Shown: positions 1 to 9,094 of the stretch, one piece after another
Layout: the number at the start of each line of letters is the position of its first letter
How positions within the stretch are numbered: the first letter of the stretch is position 1
Assembly: GCA_003024785.1 (NCBI GenBank)
Contig: PUQB01000016.1
Span: 772,501 to 836,500 of the forward strand
DNA: 64,000 nt
Reading direction: 5' to 3'
Source of the DNA: Selaginella tamariscina
Taxonomy: Eukaryota > Streptophyta > Lycopodiopsida > Selaginellales > Selaginellaceae
Notes under the pieces: generated by a model
The model's input: the letters and a program-made list of their open reading frames with translations, nothing else
What the model was told of the DNA's origin: nothing
Database searches by the model: none
Program-made: the position numbers and the translations under genes

Positions 1-404
1 CTCAATAACAGCTTGGCATATCCTTTCTCTGGGATCTCCCCATGTAATCTTGATTGTCACCTCCACCTAATTATATATATCAAAATTTACATACATTGTT
101 TGTTGAAGGAAAATAAATTATTCTGATTTACCTTGTGTTCTTGGCACAATCTCTTTGATTCTATATAGTTTGCCTGCAGCGCGTAGTTCTCGTATATGTC
201 CAGACCTCTGAAGAGATCATGAGAGAGAGAGAGAGAGAGCGACACGAACCTTGGGGAAGGGAAAGGTGGTTGCGAATAGATAAGAATCACAGAATCCCCA
301 TTGCGAACAACATGTTGGAGCGCCCATTTAAGAGCATGAACACTCTCTTTACTCTCATCAAGTGCGACCAGTACACTCTTCTGCTTGTTATCCGCCATAT
401 CCAT
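1..404 (-). CDS. Universal stress protein (USP) family gene, 3' end outside window
   Basis: Small UspA-fold, nucleotide-binding protein of the plant stress-response type, probably cytosolic. The start at 404 gives MDMADNKQ (an alternative ATG at 398), followed by the family hallmark SVLVALDESKESVHALKWAL, the first beta strand and helix of the Usp fold. Three exons are visible: 404-250 (donor after CCAAG), 207-132 (ends in CQEHK before GTAAAT) and 66 to the window edge (VEVTIKITWGDPRERICQAVIE). Phases agree without any frame break. The ATP-binding GxxG(x9)GS end lies beyond position 1. Intron 1 carries a GA microsatellite. The gene is a same-strand neighbour and probable tandem duplicate of the USP gene at 758-1639. 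It lacks that gene's separate 27-nt exon; the equivalent residues seem to belong to exon 2. Family assignment is secure; no subfamily symbol can be given. Confidence 0.85.
221..239. repeat. (GA)n microsatellite in USP intron 1
   Basis: About nine GA units lie just inside the intron between exons 1 and 2 of the first USP gene. Together with similar tracts in other introns of this cluster it suggests intron growth by dinucleotide expansion. Confidence 0.9.
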
Positions 405-757
405 TACTAAAATCCTCAGAAATTCCTTATACTCACCCCTTTTTTTGAGCAGTATTATATTAAATCTTGACCGTCCATTTGTTCATCCTCGCGTGTTAAA
501 AGGCGCACGTAATAAACGCCGTCCATATCCAATATGTGTATCTTTATCTACCACTTCAATACGAGACAAAAGAATTATATTATATTTTTCTATATATCTA
601 CACTTATCATTAAAATAATTTAATATTATTTTCTTAATATTATAAAATGTATATAAAATACATATAAATATAAATAAAATAACATTCTATTATATATATT
701 AAAACCGTTTATGTTTAACTAATTTGACAAATAAAAGAACCGAATATTCCTCTGTTC
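405..757. other. Intergenic spacer between the two USP genes
   Basis: A 353-bp, very AT-rich spacer, especially 600-720. It must hold the promoter of the first USP gene and the 3' end of the second, both on the minus strand. No further gene is visible. Confidence 0.6.
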
Positions 758-1639
758 TTATTGCGACTTCTTTTCCTTCTCTTTCTTCACGATGAGCACC
801 GGGCACTTCACATTGTGTGCACAATAGTCACTCACGCTTCCCAAGAATGTCCTGGAAATACAATATATATCAATATTCACACACACACACACGAACGAGA
901 GGTGTGTATGTGTCCGAAAAGCTTTACTAACCTCTTGATAGCACCATAACCATGACTCCCCATGATCAACATGTCCACTCCATTATTAACAACAGCTTCG
1001 CATATATTGTCCCGTGGATCCCCTTGTGCCACCATGGTTTTCGTATTCACCTGTATACACGTGTTTCTATATGTCTCTCTCATATATGTGTGTGTGTGTG
1101 TGTGTAAAATGACCATATATACATATATGTACATGAATCGTAAGTCTCTTTTAATGAAACTAATCGAGACACATACTCTCCATACACATGTATATATACA
1201 TACCTTGTGTTCTTCACATAGTTTCTTTGCTTTGCTGAAGATGGTGTTCGTAACATGCTCCTGCTGCTTCCGGAACGATACCAACAGTTCTGGAGGCATC
1301 ACAACTCCGGTTCCAAACACTGTAAAAACTTAATTATAAGAAAATTATATCATTTAATCGAACTAAGTGCAATGAAAAAAAACATTGTATACTAACCATG
1401 GAAGCGTCGCATATCCATGTTTCCTATGAATTAAAACATCTACAAATGAAATGGGTACAGATCTAATACAACTTACTTGGAGCAGGCTCGACCATATACG
1501 AAGGAGGATGCGCCTGAGAATGTAGAAGAATCACAGAGTCATCTTCCCGAAGAACATGCTCCAGTGCCCATTTGAGCGCATAGAAACTCTCCTCACTCTC
1601 ATCCAATGCAATCAGTGCCTTGTTCTTTTTCGTCTCCAT
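758..1639 (-). CDS. Universal stress protein family gene, complete, five exons
   Basis: Complete USP gene predicted to encode 172 residues. Exons are 1639-1477, 1423-1397 (27 nt), 1319-1204, 1050-932 and 851-758; they total 519 nt and join in frame. The start METKKNKALIALDESEES is chosen because the family begins there; the upstream in-frame codons to 1768 read as leader sequence. The ATP-binding signature G-xx-G-x9-G-S is present as GSHGYG(x7)GS, split by the last intron, and the end SDYCAHNVKCPVLIVKK is the classic USP C-terminus. GDPRDNICEAV marks the central strand. Introns contain CA/TG and TATATA tracts. An ATP-binding USP probably acts in stress signalling. The 27-nt exon is predicted from splice sites and phase only, so it is the least certain part. 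Confidence 0.85.
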
Positions 1640-2234
1640 ACTTACCCCAAAAATTCCCACCAATTCTCTCCTACTCTTGACACGTTTCAATCCAACGTAT
1701 ATATATAGGCCGGCCGGAGATATTTTGCGGCTGGCGGCTACTCGCCGCCGGTTATCCAGAAACGTCACGAACGTTCTGCTACTTGCCGGTTTTCTTCCAA
1801 AACTTCACCGTGCTTTCTGGAGAAATGTTTCATATTTTACACGTGTCGTCACATCGTTGGTCCACGTGCATTTAAAGAATCTGCTTATTCGTTGGTCCAC
1901 GTGGGTTATGGATATTCCAACGAATCTATCCAACATGCAAAATGAATAATATACCACGTGTATTTACCTCTGGACACGTTGCATGTTCTGGAACAGAACC
2001 TGAGATAATTACCATCCACATCAATAATGAACTTGCAACCGGCTATCTGACCGTCCTTATCCACTGAGACCGGGTACAACCGGTAAACACTTAAAGTTAC
2101 TAAGAGCGGGCACTGACATTAGTTAAAAGAACTGGCACAGAACCCTTAAGCGGAGCGAAATTTCTTTGATCAATTTCTCTGCTGAAAAAAAACTCTTCTT
2201 CTTTAATTTTTTTTAAGCAGGAAATTTCTCGATC
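1640..2234. promoter_or_regulatory. Head-to-head promoter region, USP (minus) and rhodanese (plus)
   Basis: A 595-bp region separates two divergent start codons. A TATATATA tract at 1697-1708, about 60 bp upstream of the USP start, is a plausible TATA element for the minus-strand gene. Several CACGTG or CACGTGx G-box-like cores occur (around 1840, 1869, 1899 and 1956), which plant bZIP/bHLH factors bind; this would suit a stress gene. Binding is inferred. Confidence 0.45.
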
Positions 2235-2910
2235 ATGGCACTCAGTGGAACATCCACTATGAGCTCGTCCTTTGCATGCTCCCAAAGATCGATTCGTGGG
2301 TTATCCCCTTCCTCCAATACAGTCTCCGTTAAAAGATCGCAGAGGCCGCTTGTTATGGCAGTCTACCCCAGAAGCAGCATGTCCTGGCAAAGGTATATCA
2401 CACACGTACACGCACACATATACACCAGGTTTCAAGCGTACGGAAACACCACAGAGACACCACTCGCAGTTCGAAGTGTACCGGTTCGAGTCGCTCACGA
2501 TCTTCTCAAAGCCGGACACCATTACCTTGATGTCAGGTATTATTAAATAAAAATAAATATTAAAAATTAAATTATTATTTTTTCACTGGTTTAGAACACC
2601 TGAGGAATTTGTTGAGGGCCATGTTGAAGGTGCTGTGAATGTCCCTTTCATGTACAAGGCTGGAACAGGTAAGCTTGAAGATATCGTATTTATGCGAGAT
2701 CTTATGTAAGTGTTCAGGGATGAGTAAGAACTTGGATTTTGTCGCAGAAGTTTTGACACAGTTTAACAGTGATGACGAAATAGTGGTGGTACGTGTGTGT
2801 GTGTGTGTGCACGCGCGTGCGTGTGTGGTTAATCAATCAAAACCTGTCTTTCAGGGTTGCCAGAGTGGTAAAAGATCGATGGCAGCAGCTACAGAACTAC
2901 TCGCTGCGGT

Positions 2911-2976
<66 letters not shown>

Positions 2977-3116
2977 GCACGCACGCACGCACGCACACAT
3001 GCACAAGTCAATTCACAAAAACGCGTGTTTTTGAAAATGCAGGGGTTTACAGGAGTGACAGACATGGGGGTGGCTATGGAGCATGGGTTCAAAGTGACCT
3101 TCCAACATCTAAATGA
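2235..3116 (+). CDS. Rhodanese-domain sulfurtransferase (STR16-like), plastid-targeted type
   Basis: Single-rhodanese-domain sulfurtransferase. Exons: 2235-2392, 2429-2536, 2595-2668, 2718-2788, 2855-2908 and 3043 onward. The first ~40 residues (MALSGTSTMSSSFACSQRS...) are Ser-rich and basic, as in chloroplast transit peptides. Then come VPVRVAHDLLKAGHHYLDVR, TPEEFVEGHVEGAVNVPF and the catalytic loop CQSGKRSMAAA, whose Cys would carry the persulfide. The last exon opens GFTGVTDM. The expected end GGGYGAWVQSDLPTSK is encoded one frame over, because the G run at 3066-3070 has five G where six would keep the frame. Read literally, the protein ends at 3159 with an unrelated tail. A contracted homopolymer is the simplest explanation. 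An AATAAA lies at 3176. Family certain; physiological substrate unknown. Confidence 0.85.
2916..2999. repeat. Compound microsatellite (CT)n(CA)n(CGCA)n in rhodanese intron 5
   Basis: About 20 CT units are followed by CA units and then CGCA units, all inside the intron between exons 5 and 6. The reverse strand reads as spurious Arg/Glu-rich protein and should not be called as a gene. Confidence 0.95.
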
Positions 3117-3175
3117 ATTCTTATGTATATTTGCTATTGTTCATACCAGATCTGTATAAAATCTTAGTGCTTATC

Positions 3176-3181
3176 AATAAA
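3176..3181 (+). terminator. Polyadenylation signal AATAAA for the rhodanese gene
   Basis: AATAAA follows the rhodanese stop codon by 17-60 bp depending on which frame is taken for the last exon. Confidence 0.5.
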
Positions 3182-3404
3182 ATGATAATTATAGATACAT
3201 GTATGCGCGTGCATGTGTGTGTATGGTGTCTTATATGACAACCAAAGAAGTGTAGCTTATATGTGGTTACCTATGAAATCACACAAACACACACACAAAT
3301 ATGACACACCTGGTCAACAAGTCGAGAGATCTTAAAACTTTTCCCCATTCTCCACGTACCCCAACTCATCTTCTCTACGTATCCCCGACCAAAAATGATA
3401 AGAG

Positions 3405-3547
3405 AAAAAACATTATATATATTGGATAAACCTGTACAAAATTTCATAGAACACGGTAAACTAAGTAGGAAAAAACATTATATATCCGGTATTAATATTG
3501 GATAAAACCTGTCCAAGATTTCATAGAGCATGGTGAACTGAGTAAGA
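3405..3547. repeat. ~70-bp tandem duplication
   Basis: Two diverged copies (about 3405-3469 and 3470-3547) share the order AAAAAACATTATATAT, TTGGATAAA, CCTGT, TTTCATAGA and GGTAAACTAAG / GGTGAACTGAG. They lie between the rhodanese gene and the zinc-finger gene; no coding potential is seen. Confidence 0.75.
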
Positions 3548-3599
3548 ACATACTTAACTAAGAACTATAACTATATTTACGTATCCCCTACCAGCTTTA

Positions 3600-4340
3600 T
3601 CACATACCTCGGACTTGCCGAGGCTTCTTATCGTGTTCTTGTTTGTGCTTACCATCACCGTCCTCACATTTGCTAATCTCCTCCTTAGACTTGTTAGACT
3701 GAGGCTCGTGTTGTGGAGCTCGTTCTTGTTTGGCTTTACGACAGCCCCCTGTGTTTGTTCTCTTCCTCTTCTGTGGATTTGCTTGTTGAATTCGATGTTG
3801 GTGTTTTCTGCCCCTTGCGTGCTCCTGTAGCTGTGCTGAAGTTGTGCATTTTACGTTGCACATTGAACAGAAGTGTCCTGTCATGGAAATGCATATATAA
3901 TATATCAATTAAACTTGTTACTCACGCACGCATCCGATGCACGCACAAAAGAACGTTTAGATGCATACACCTACACACAACATACATACAAAGATACATA
4001 TCCACGCGTACCAGCATACAGGTACACATGTACATTCATATACAGAATATTTGCACATAAGCTTTTATGTGTGTTTATATATAAACGATGTAGGCATGTA
4101 TATCAATAATAAAGCTAACACATCGATATCTATAAATGCACACCAAAAAACGACATTTTGGGAGAAGAAAAATGCGATTACGCAGTAAAAAACAGATTTT
4201 GAAGGGGGTTTAAGCAAGATCACTTACTACACTTACATCTGCGTGTCGTGGAGCGTCGGACACATATGTGGATAGTGAACGAATGCGTGCATGCCTTCTT
4301 GAACCTGACCACGACATCCGCCATAGCCGTTTGCTTCCAT
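3600..4340 (-). CDS. U1-type (zf-met) zinc-finger gene, partial model
   Basis: The exon at about 3884-3606 encodes GHFCSMCNVKC, then QLQEHARGRKHQ, a C-x2-C-x12-H-x5-H finger of the U1/zf-met type, which usually binds RNA or nucleoprotein. It is followed by a very basic, Lys/Gln-rich tail and ends at a GTATGT donor, so at least one further exon lies downstream (lower coordinates). A second open stretch at 4340-4238 (MEANGYGGCRGQVQEGMHAF..., donor GTAAGT) is the likely first exon. Its phase does not match the finger exon directly, so an intermediate exon or a frame break is possible. If it is not used, translation could start at the ATG at 3884. Head to head with RHL1. The finger is clear; the full model is not. 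Confidence 0.55.
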
Positions 4341-4453
4341 GAAACCCTAATGATGACGGAATATACAGTGTATATCTATTGTATTTCCCGCCAAAATTAT
4401 TGAATACTTTCCGTAAGTTGTGCCCTAATTTCATATTTTAGGGTTTGTCTGGT
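4341..4453. promoter_or_regulatory. 113-bp bidirectional promoter with two telo-boxes
   Basis: Only 113 bp separate the probable zinc-finger start (4340, minus) from the RHL1 start (4454, plus). AAACCCTA at about 4342-4349 and TTTAGGGTTT at about 4437-4446 are telo-box motifs, one beside each start. Plant telo-boxes are common near starts of genes for translation and cell cycling, which fits a DNA-topology gene. Function is inferred. Confidence 0.55.
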
Positions 4454-6063
4454 ATGGCGAAGGGAAAGGCGAGCGGAAGCGGACATGGCGATGCGGAGCA
4501 GGAAGCGATCCAGAAAGAAAGCACACGGCTCCGGAATGTGGCGGTCTCTCGTGGTATTCTTAGCCGGTCCAAGCTGATCCTTGTCAATCCAGGGCGCCCT
4601 CCAAAGGTATCGATTTGCATAAAAACAGGACATATGGTATAATATACGTACAGCTCTGTTGAAATGTGATGGAAAAGATATTGTCAAGAAGGGAAACAGA
4701 AAATGCAAGTACCTCTTCTCTTTTCCGGGACTCATAGCGCCTGTAGCTGGTGGGAAATTTGGGGATCTTGTTCACCTTGACACCAGAAATCCCATTCTCT
4801 ACATTGACTACCCTCAGGTACTTGCAAGTTTATTGTTTTCTTACACTGTACGTGTGTGCATATATTATACTTAGACATTACACATTGTATACAAATGGTA
4901 CCTTTTATATATCGGTGCATATCATACAATTATCATGCATATATAATGTAGTATGGTAAATGTATACATGATAGACATACATACACAGTTTACCCATCTG
5001 AAACAGTTTATTCTCTTTATGCGTTTCAACACATGCACACGCACGCACGGTATAATCTGTGGAAATAATTGCACCGACCATATTGTTGTGTGTGTGTGCG
5101 AATTAATAGTCCAAGATGCAATAGATACACGAGGTATGTACTCACGTATACAAGTACATGTACATATGCACATTCATGTTTATACATGTGTATATGCGTG
5201 TGTTTAGAATATCTTCTGCAGGGAAGGTTTAAGCTGTTTGGTACCATTGTCTATTCGAAGAACAAGTACCTGACTCTACAGATATCCAAAGGAACAAAGA
5301 GTGTAGTTTGTGACGATTTCTTTGAAGCACTTGTAAGTATATATACACTTCATCTTCTACTTCGTTCTTTTGAGTTTGACTGGCATTGTTCAGGTGGTTT
5401 TCTCTGAAACATGGTGGATTGGTAAGAAGGAAGACAATCCTGAAGAGATCAAACTTGAAATGCCGGACAGTTTCCAACAAGTAAGTGAACATTTATGTAT
5501 TTTTGAACATTTGAGCGTATATATGTGTATGTATACGTGTGTGTGTACATAAATGTTATTTTTAATGGCAGACTTCCTACAGATGCATACAGATTACGAT
5601 TTTGCAGCGGGTGCTGGGGGTCAAAAGGTAGCAGAGACTGCTCAGAATTCTACATTGACACAAACGACTTTAGCCGGTTTTCAAACACCCAGTCTTCCTG
5701 AGGTATCAACGCGTTCTTCAATCCGACTTTCTGGTAAAAAACGCAAGTGAGTGACGTATAAAACTCTACACACACGCACAGATTATATTTTTAGTTCAGT
5801 GTAACATAAGCATGCAGTGTGATATAAGATATAAAGTTAAAAAATGTTTTTATTTTAACTTTACAGTTACCAAGAGATTGAAATTTCTGATGACGAGAAT
5901 GGTGACAAGCATACCACCCACTCGAACACGGAACAAGTCATTTTAAAGATGGAAGCTGATGAGGAAGGAAAGAATGTAAAGAAGAGCAAAACGGCCACAA
6001 TACTAGACTTCATGGTGCGCAAGACATCAAATGAAAATACCACTACCCAAGCTTCTATACAGA

Positions 6064-6109
<46 letters not shown>

Positions 6110-6215
6110 AACATCAGCGTTGTGTTTTCAGAAACAGGCTACAATCGATTCTCTTCTGAAGACCGAAAGTATTCAGCAAACTGAGGCGCTTTGTTCTTCA
6201 AGCACCAAAAAGTAA
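4454..6215 (+). CDS. RHL1: DNA-binding protein RHL1 homologue (topoisomerase VI complex)
   Basis: Homologue of ROOT HAIRLESS 1, the plant nuclear protein that works with the topoisomerase VI complex in endoreduplication. Exons: 4454-4606, 4654-4817, 5222-5332, 5394-5480, 5583-5746, 5867-6065, 6132-6215; about 320 residues. Recognised by KYLFSFPGLIAPVAGGKFGD, RNPILYIDYPQ, GRFKLFGTIVYSKNKYLTLQ and ETWWIGKKEDNPEE, which follow the Arabidopsis protein closely. The tail is acidic, then basic (SDDENGD..., KKSKTATILDF), as in the family. All junctions are in phase except exon 1 to exon 2, which is one base short (at CCAAAG/GTATCG); one more G would restore PGRPPK-ALLKCDGK. The ATG at 4454 gives MAKGKASGSG. 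Intron 2 (404 bp) is full of TG/CA/TATA repeats and intron 6 holds (CT)n. Confidence 0.88.
6066..6131. repeat. (CT)n microsatellite filling RHL1 intron 6
   Basis: A short intron consisting of the donor, about 20 CT units and a pyrimidine-rich acceptor. Confidence 0.9.
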
Positions 6216-7239
6216 GCAGCCTTCGTAAGTCTATCTGATAGTTCTGTACGTATTTACTTGTTAAGCATACACCAACCTTCAGTCACATACACATGCTGAA
6301 TACGAGATATTTTCCCTTCCGTAATCTTGTTGTCTGTCATCCAAGTTTTAATTATTTGTTAATTTTTTAATTCTTTTGTACTTTAATTACAAGATAATCA
6401 AAATTACATTTTGGATTACTATCAAATTAATATAAAGTAAAGAGTGCTACATATACATATTTTTACCAAATAATGTCATTATCTATATCTTATACAGTTA
6501 GTTAATTCATGTATTTAAATTATGATATTACTTTTTAGTGTTAATTTATACGGTGTGTATCTCAACCGTCGATATTTATACGAGAGTTATTGAATACACA
6601 TGTATACGGAAAGAGATTGTATCTTTTCCTATACATTATATAGTTTTAGTTTTATAAACAGTATACTCCATTAATTGTGATGTATAAACACGGTACATGT
6701 AAACACAGTATGTATTTACATATATACAGTTTTAAATATATTTTAATTTCACTTTCATATTTTAAAATTAAATTGAGAGGAGTGAAATTAAAATATATTC
6801 ATCTTCTTTTCTATTTTTTTGTTTTGCAAAGAAATAATATATATGCATTGTGCTTGTTTTTGCATATACATAAATATGTTATATCTTGGGAAAATCACAT
6901 ATATATACTTGATATTTAAATTATATTTATACCCCCATAAAATTTTAATTAAATTTTATTGTTTTTTGATTCTTTCAATTTAATAATGTATATTTAATTT
7001 AATTTATAATAGATTTGGAATGTTGATTATTTTGATGAGATTGTTTACTGTGACGATTGGTCCGAATGAACATGCATTTTAAGAGTATTTGATACGTTTG
7101 GAGGGGATCATTAATATCTCATTAAATATTAATTTAGTGTATCACTTGACTAATGTTTAGTGGGATAATAATAGTAAATGTGATTATTTTAAGATGTTTG
7201 ATATCCAAACAATATTTTTTAAATTTTCATATCAAACAT
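6216..7239. other. AT-rich intergenic DNA
   Basis: Over 1 kb of strongly AT-rich sequence downstream of RHL1. I see no gene, no clear repeat end and no protein similarity. Confidence 0.6.
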
Positions 7240-7420
7240 GTTTATTACAGCTTTTGGACTTCAGATTAGCCACGAGGGTCAACGGATCAACTACTGACCC
7301 TTTGTGGGAGAACATGGGGATAAGTCCTAGCAAAAGGGGGATTGTGTGTGGAATCATGCAAGAAAAGTGGATACAAGGTGGAGTATTGCTGGTGCAATTT
7401 CAACTCCTAAATTAGAGTTT
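7240..7420 (+). mobile_element. hAT transposon scrap: BED zinc-finger region
   Basis: The plus strand reads ATRVNGSTTDPLWENMGIS, close to the start of hAT transposases, where a short 'DPLWEH' segment precedes the BED finger. It continues into a decayed finger (KWIQGGVLLVQFQL). No transposase core follows, so this is an isolated fragment. Identification rests on the motif only. Confidence 0.5.
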
Positions 7421-8199
7421 GGGGTCAATCTTGATTTGCGTGTGCCAAATTGGTAATCCATGTGTGTGTGAAGACATCTGGCCGTTAGGCTTGCGGTTAA
7501 AGAGAAATGCGATTTAATGCGATCCTAAATGCTTCATGGGAAAATGAAGAGAGGAGTTTCTTTGTCACTGATGTTCTAAGAGCAATGTGATTTAATGCCA
7601 TCCTAAATGCTTAATGGGAAAATGAAGAAAGGAGTTTCTTTGTCATCGATGTTCTAAGAGCCTTGTGCCTTGGCCATGCCATGACCCATGCTCGCTCATG
7701 AGATGGTCATGTAGCAAGTCTTGGCCACGCTCCTTCAAATGCTCTCAAGACTTGTTAAGAATCTTGCTTGAATGTCATAAGTGTGTAATAATGATTGTTC
7801 AAGAATAGCTTCTAGGAGAAGTCTCCATGCCCATGCTTAGAGTGTTATGTGTGTAACAATATTAAGAGTGCTGAGTCACAAGCTTGTGCAAGGAAGGAGA
7901 TGGGAACTAAATGCTGGAACAAACTCCCGTTAGGGAACCCAAACTTGGGTTGGACTAGGGACTTGGACAATGATAGTGAATTCAAACTAAATAAACTTAG
8001 AATCGGACTATCATTATGGATTGTAGACTTGAACTGTGAGCTTGCACTTAAATTTGGATGGGAGTTTGAGGATGGTCTAAGGTGGTTTTTGGACTTAGGC
8101 TCAGTTGGACTTGGGTTTACTTTGGATACAAACCTAGGTTAACTTTGGACACATACTTAAATAGAGTTTGGACTGCTTTAAGATTCAAAAGTGAAGTTA
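7421..8199. other. Non-coding repeat-like DNA with an ~80-bp tandem duplication (7505-7660)
   Basis: Two adjacent copies share GATTTAATG, ATCCTAAATGCTT, ATGGGAAAATGAAGA and GGAGTTTCTTTGTCA. The remainder (7660-8190) is rich in repeated TTTGGACTT / CTTGGA words and has a 97-codon open frame at 7849-8142 with no recognisable product. Confidence 0.6.
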
Positions 8200-9094
8200 C
8201 GCTTTTGTTTCCAAGTTTATTTCTTTACAAAGAGAAGCTTTGAATCGAAATAGGTGGCAATCCCCTTTTTCTTATGCCACAATTCCTCTTTGAGTAAAGA
8301 TGAAGTCGCAACATTTACATATTGAATTGTTTACGTTACCTCAAACTAGCCAAAACTTGATCCAAATAATGTTGCCATTTGAACTCACTACATCTTTCAC
8401 TGATGTTAGTTGTTATATCAATGTTTTAAGATCATTTTCAATTTTGAAGTTTCAAAATTTTTGCCAAAGATAGACTTTAGTTGACTTCTCCTTAAACTCA
8501 TATATGTTCACTAGAGTTTCCCAAACCTCTTTTGCAATTGATTTGCCACTCACATGCAATACTTAGTGATTTTTAAGAGCTTCAACAATTGTATTGTAAG
8601 TGTTATGATCTCTCAATTTTCATTATGCTTTTGCATTAATGGTTTTCCTTGTCTGCCCTCCACTATGTCCTATAGATCCTTGTTCTTAAGATAAGATTTT
8701 ATATGCACCTTTCAAATGAAGAATCCTTTTCCATTAATTTATTCAATGCATCTTTTTTCAATTGTGAAACTCCCCGACATTTCTCTCGATTTAATTTATT
8801 ACGATATAGAGGTGGACACTTTTCATTAGTAAAAATGCAAGATGTCCTTCTCTTTTTTCTTGATGTGCACTCACTCTGACACTTTGAATTGAAGCTTACT
8901 TCATAGGTCATTAACAATATGCTCTGATACTATGTGAGGTTTTTTTTTTATATCTTCATTGCATTAATATGGTTTATATACAAATGAAAAAACATAATTA
9001 TTTAAGTGCGCACATCGATGATCCATGACCTAACTCCTTTCCTACCATGTCAACATGTCACAAGGTGAAGCGAGGTAAAATTTAGAGTGTAACA
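8200..9094 (-). mobile_element. Ty1/copia fossil, 5' part: LTR, primer site, gag region
   Basis: Minus-strand retrotransposon remnant. A 162-bp LTR-like unit (8933-9094, TGTTACAC...CCTCACA on the minus strand, with a TATATAAACC box) abuts a tRNA-Met-type primer-binding site (TAGTATCAGAGC, complement of 8921-8932). A decayed gag follows, with the UBN2-like words AKEVWETLVNIYEF and STKVYLW around 8500. The pol part and second LTR are not seen. The copy is broken and old. Confidence 0.7.
8921..8932 (-). promoter_or_regulatory. Retroelement primer-binding site (tRNA-Met type)
   Basis: Complement of GCTCTGATACTA; differs at one position from the plant initiator-Met primer site TGGTATCAGAGC and abuts the LTR end. 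Confidence 0.8.

Noticed and set aside
2889-3092. Minus-strand open frame with Arg/Glu repeats
   Set aside because: It is the reverse reading of the CT/CA microsatellite in a rhodanese intron.
7849-8142. 97-codon open frame as a gene
   Set aside because: The Leu/Trp/Gly/Asn-rich product comes from repeated TTTGGACTT words, with no family match.
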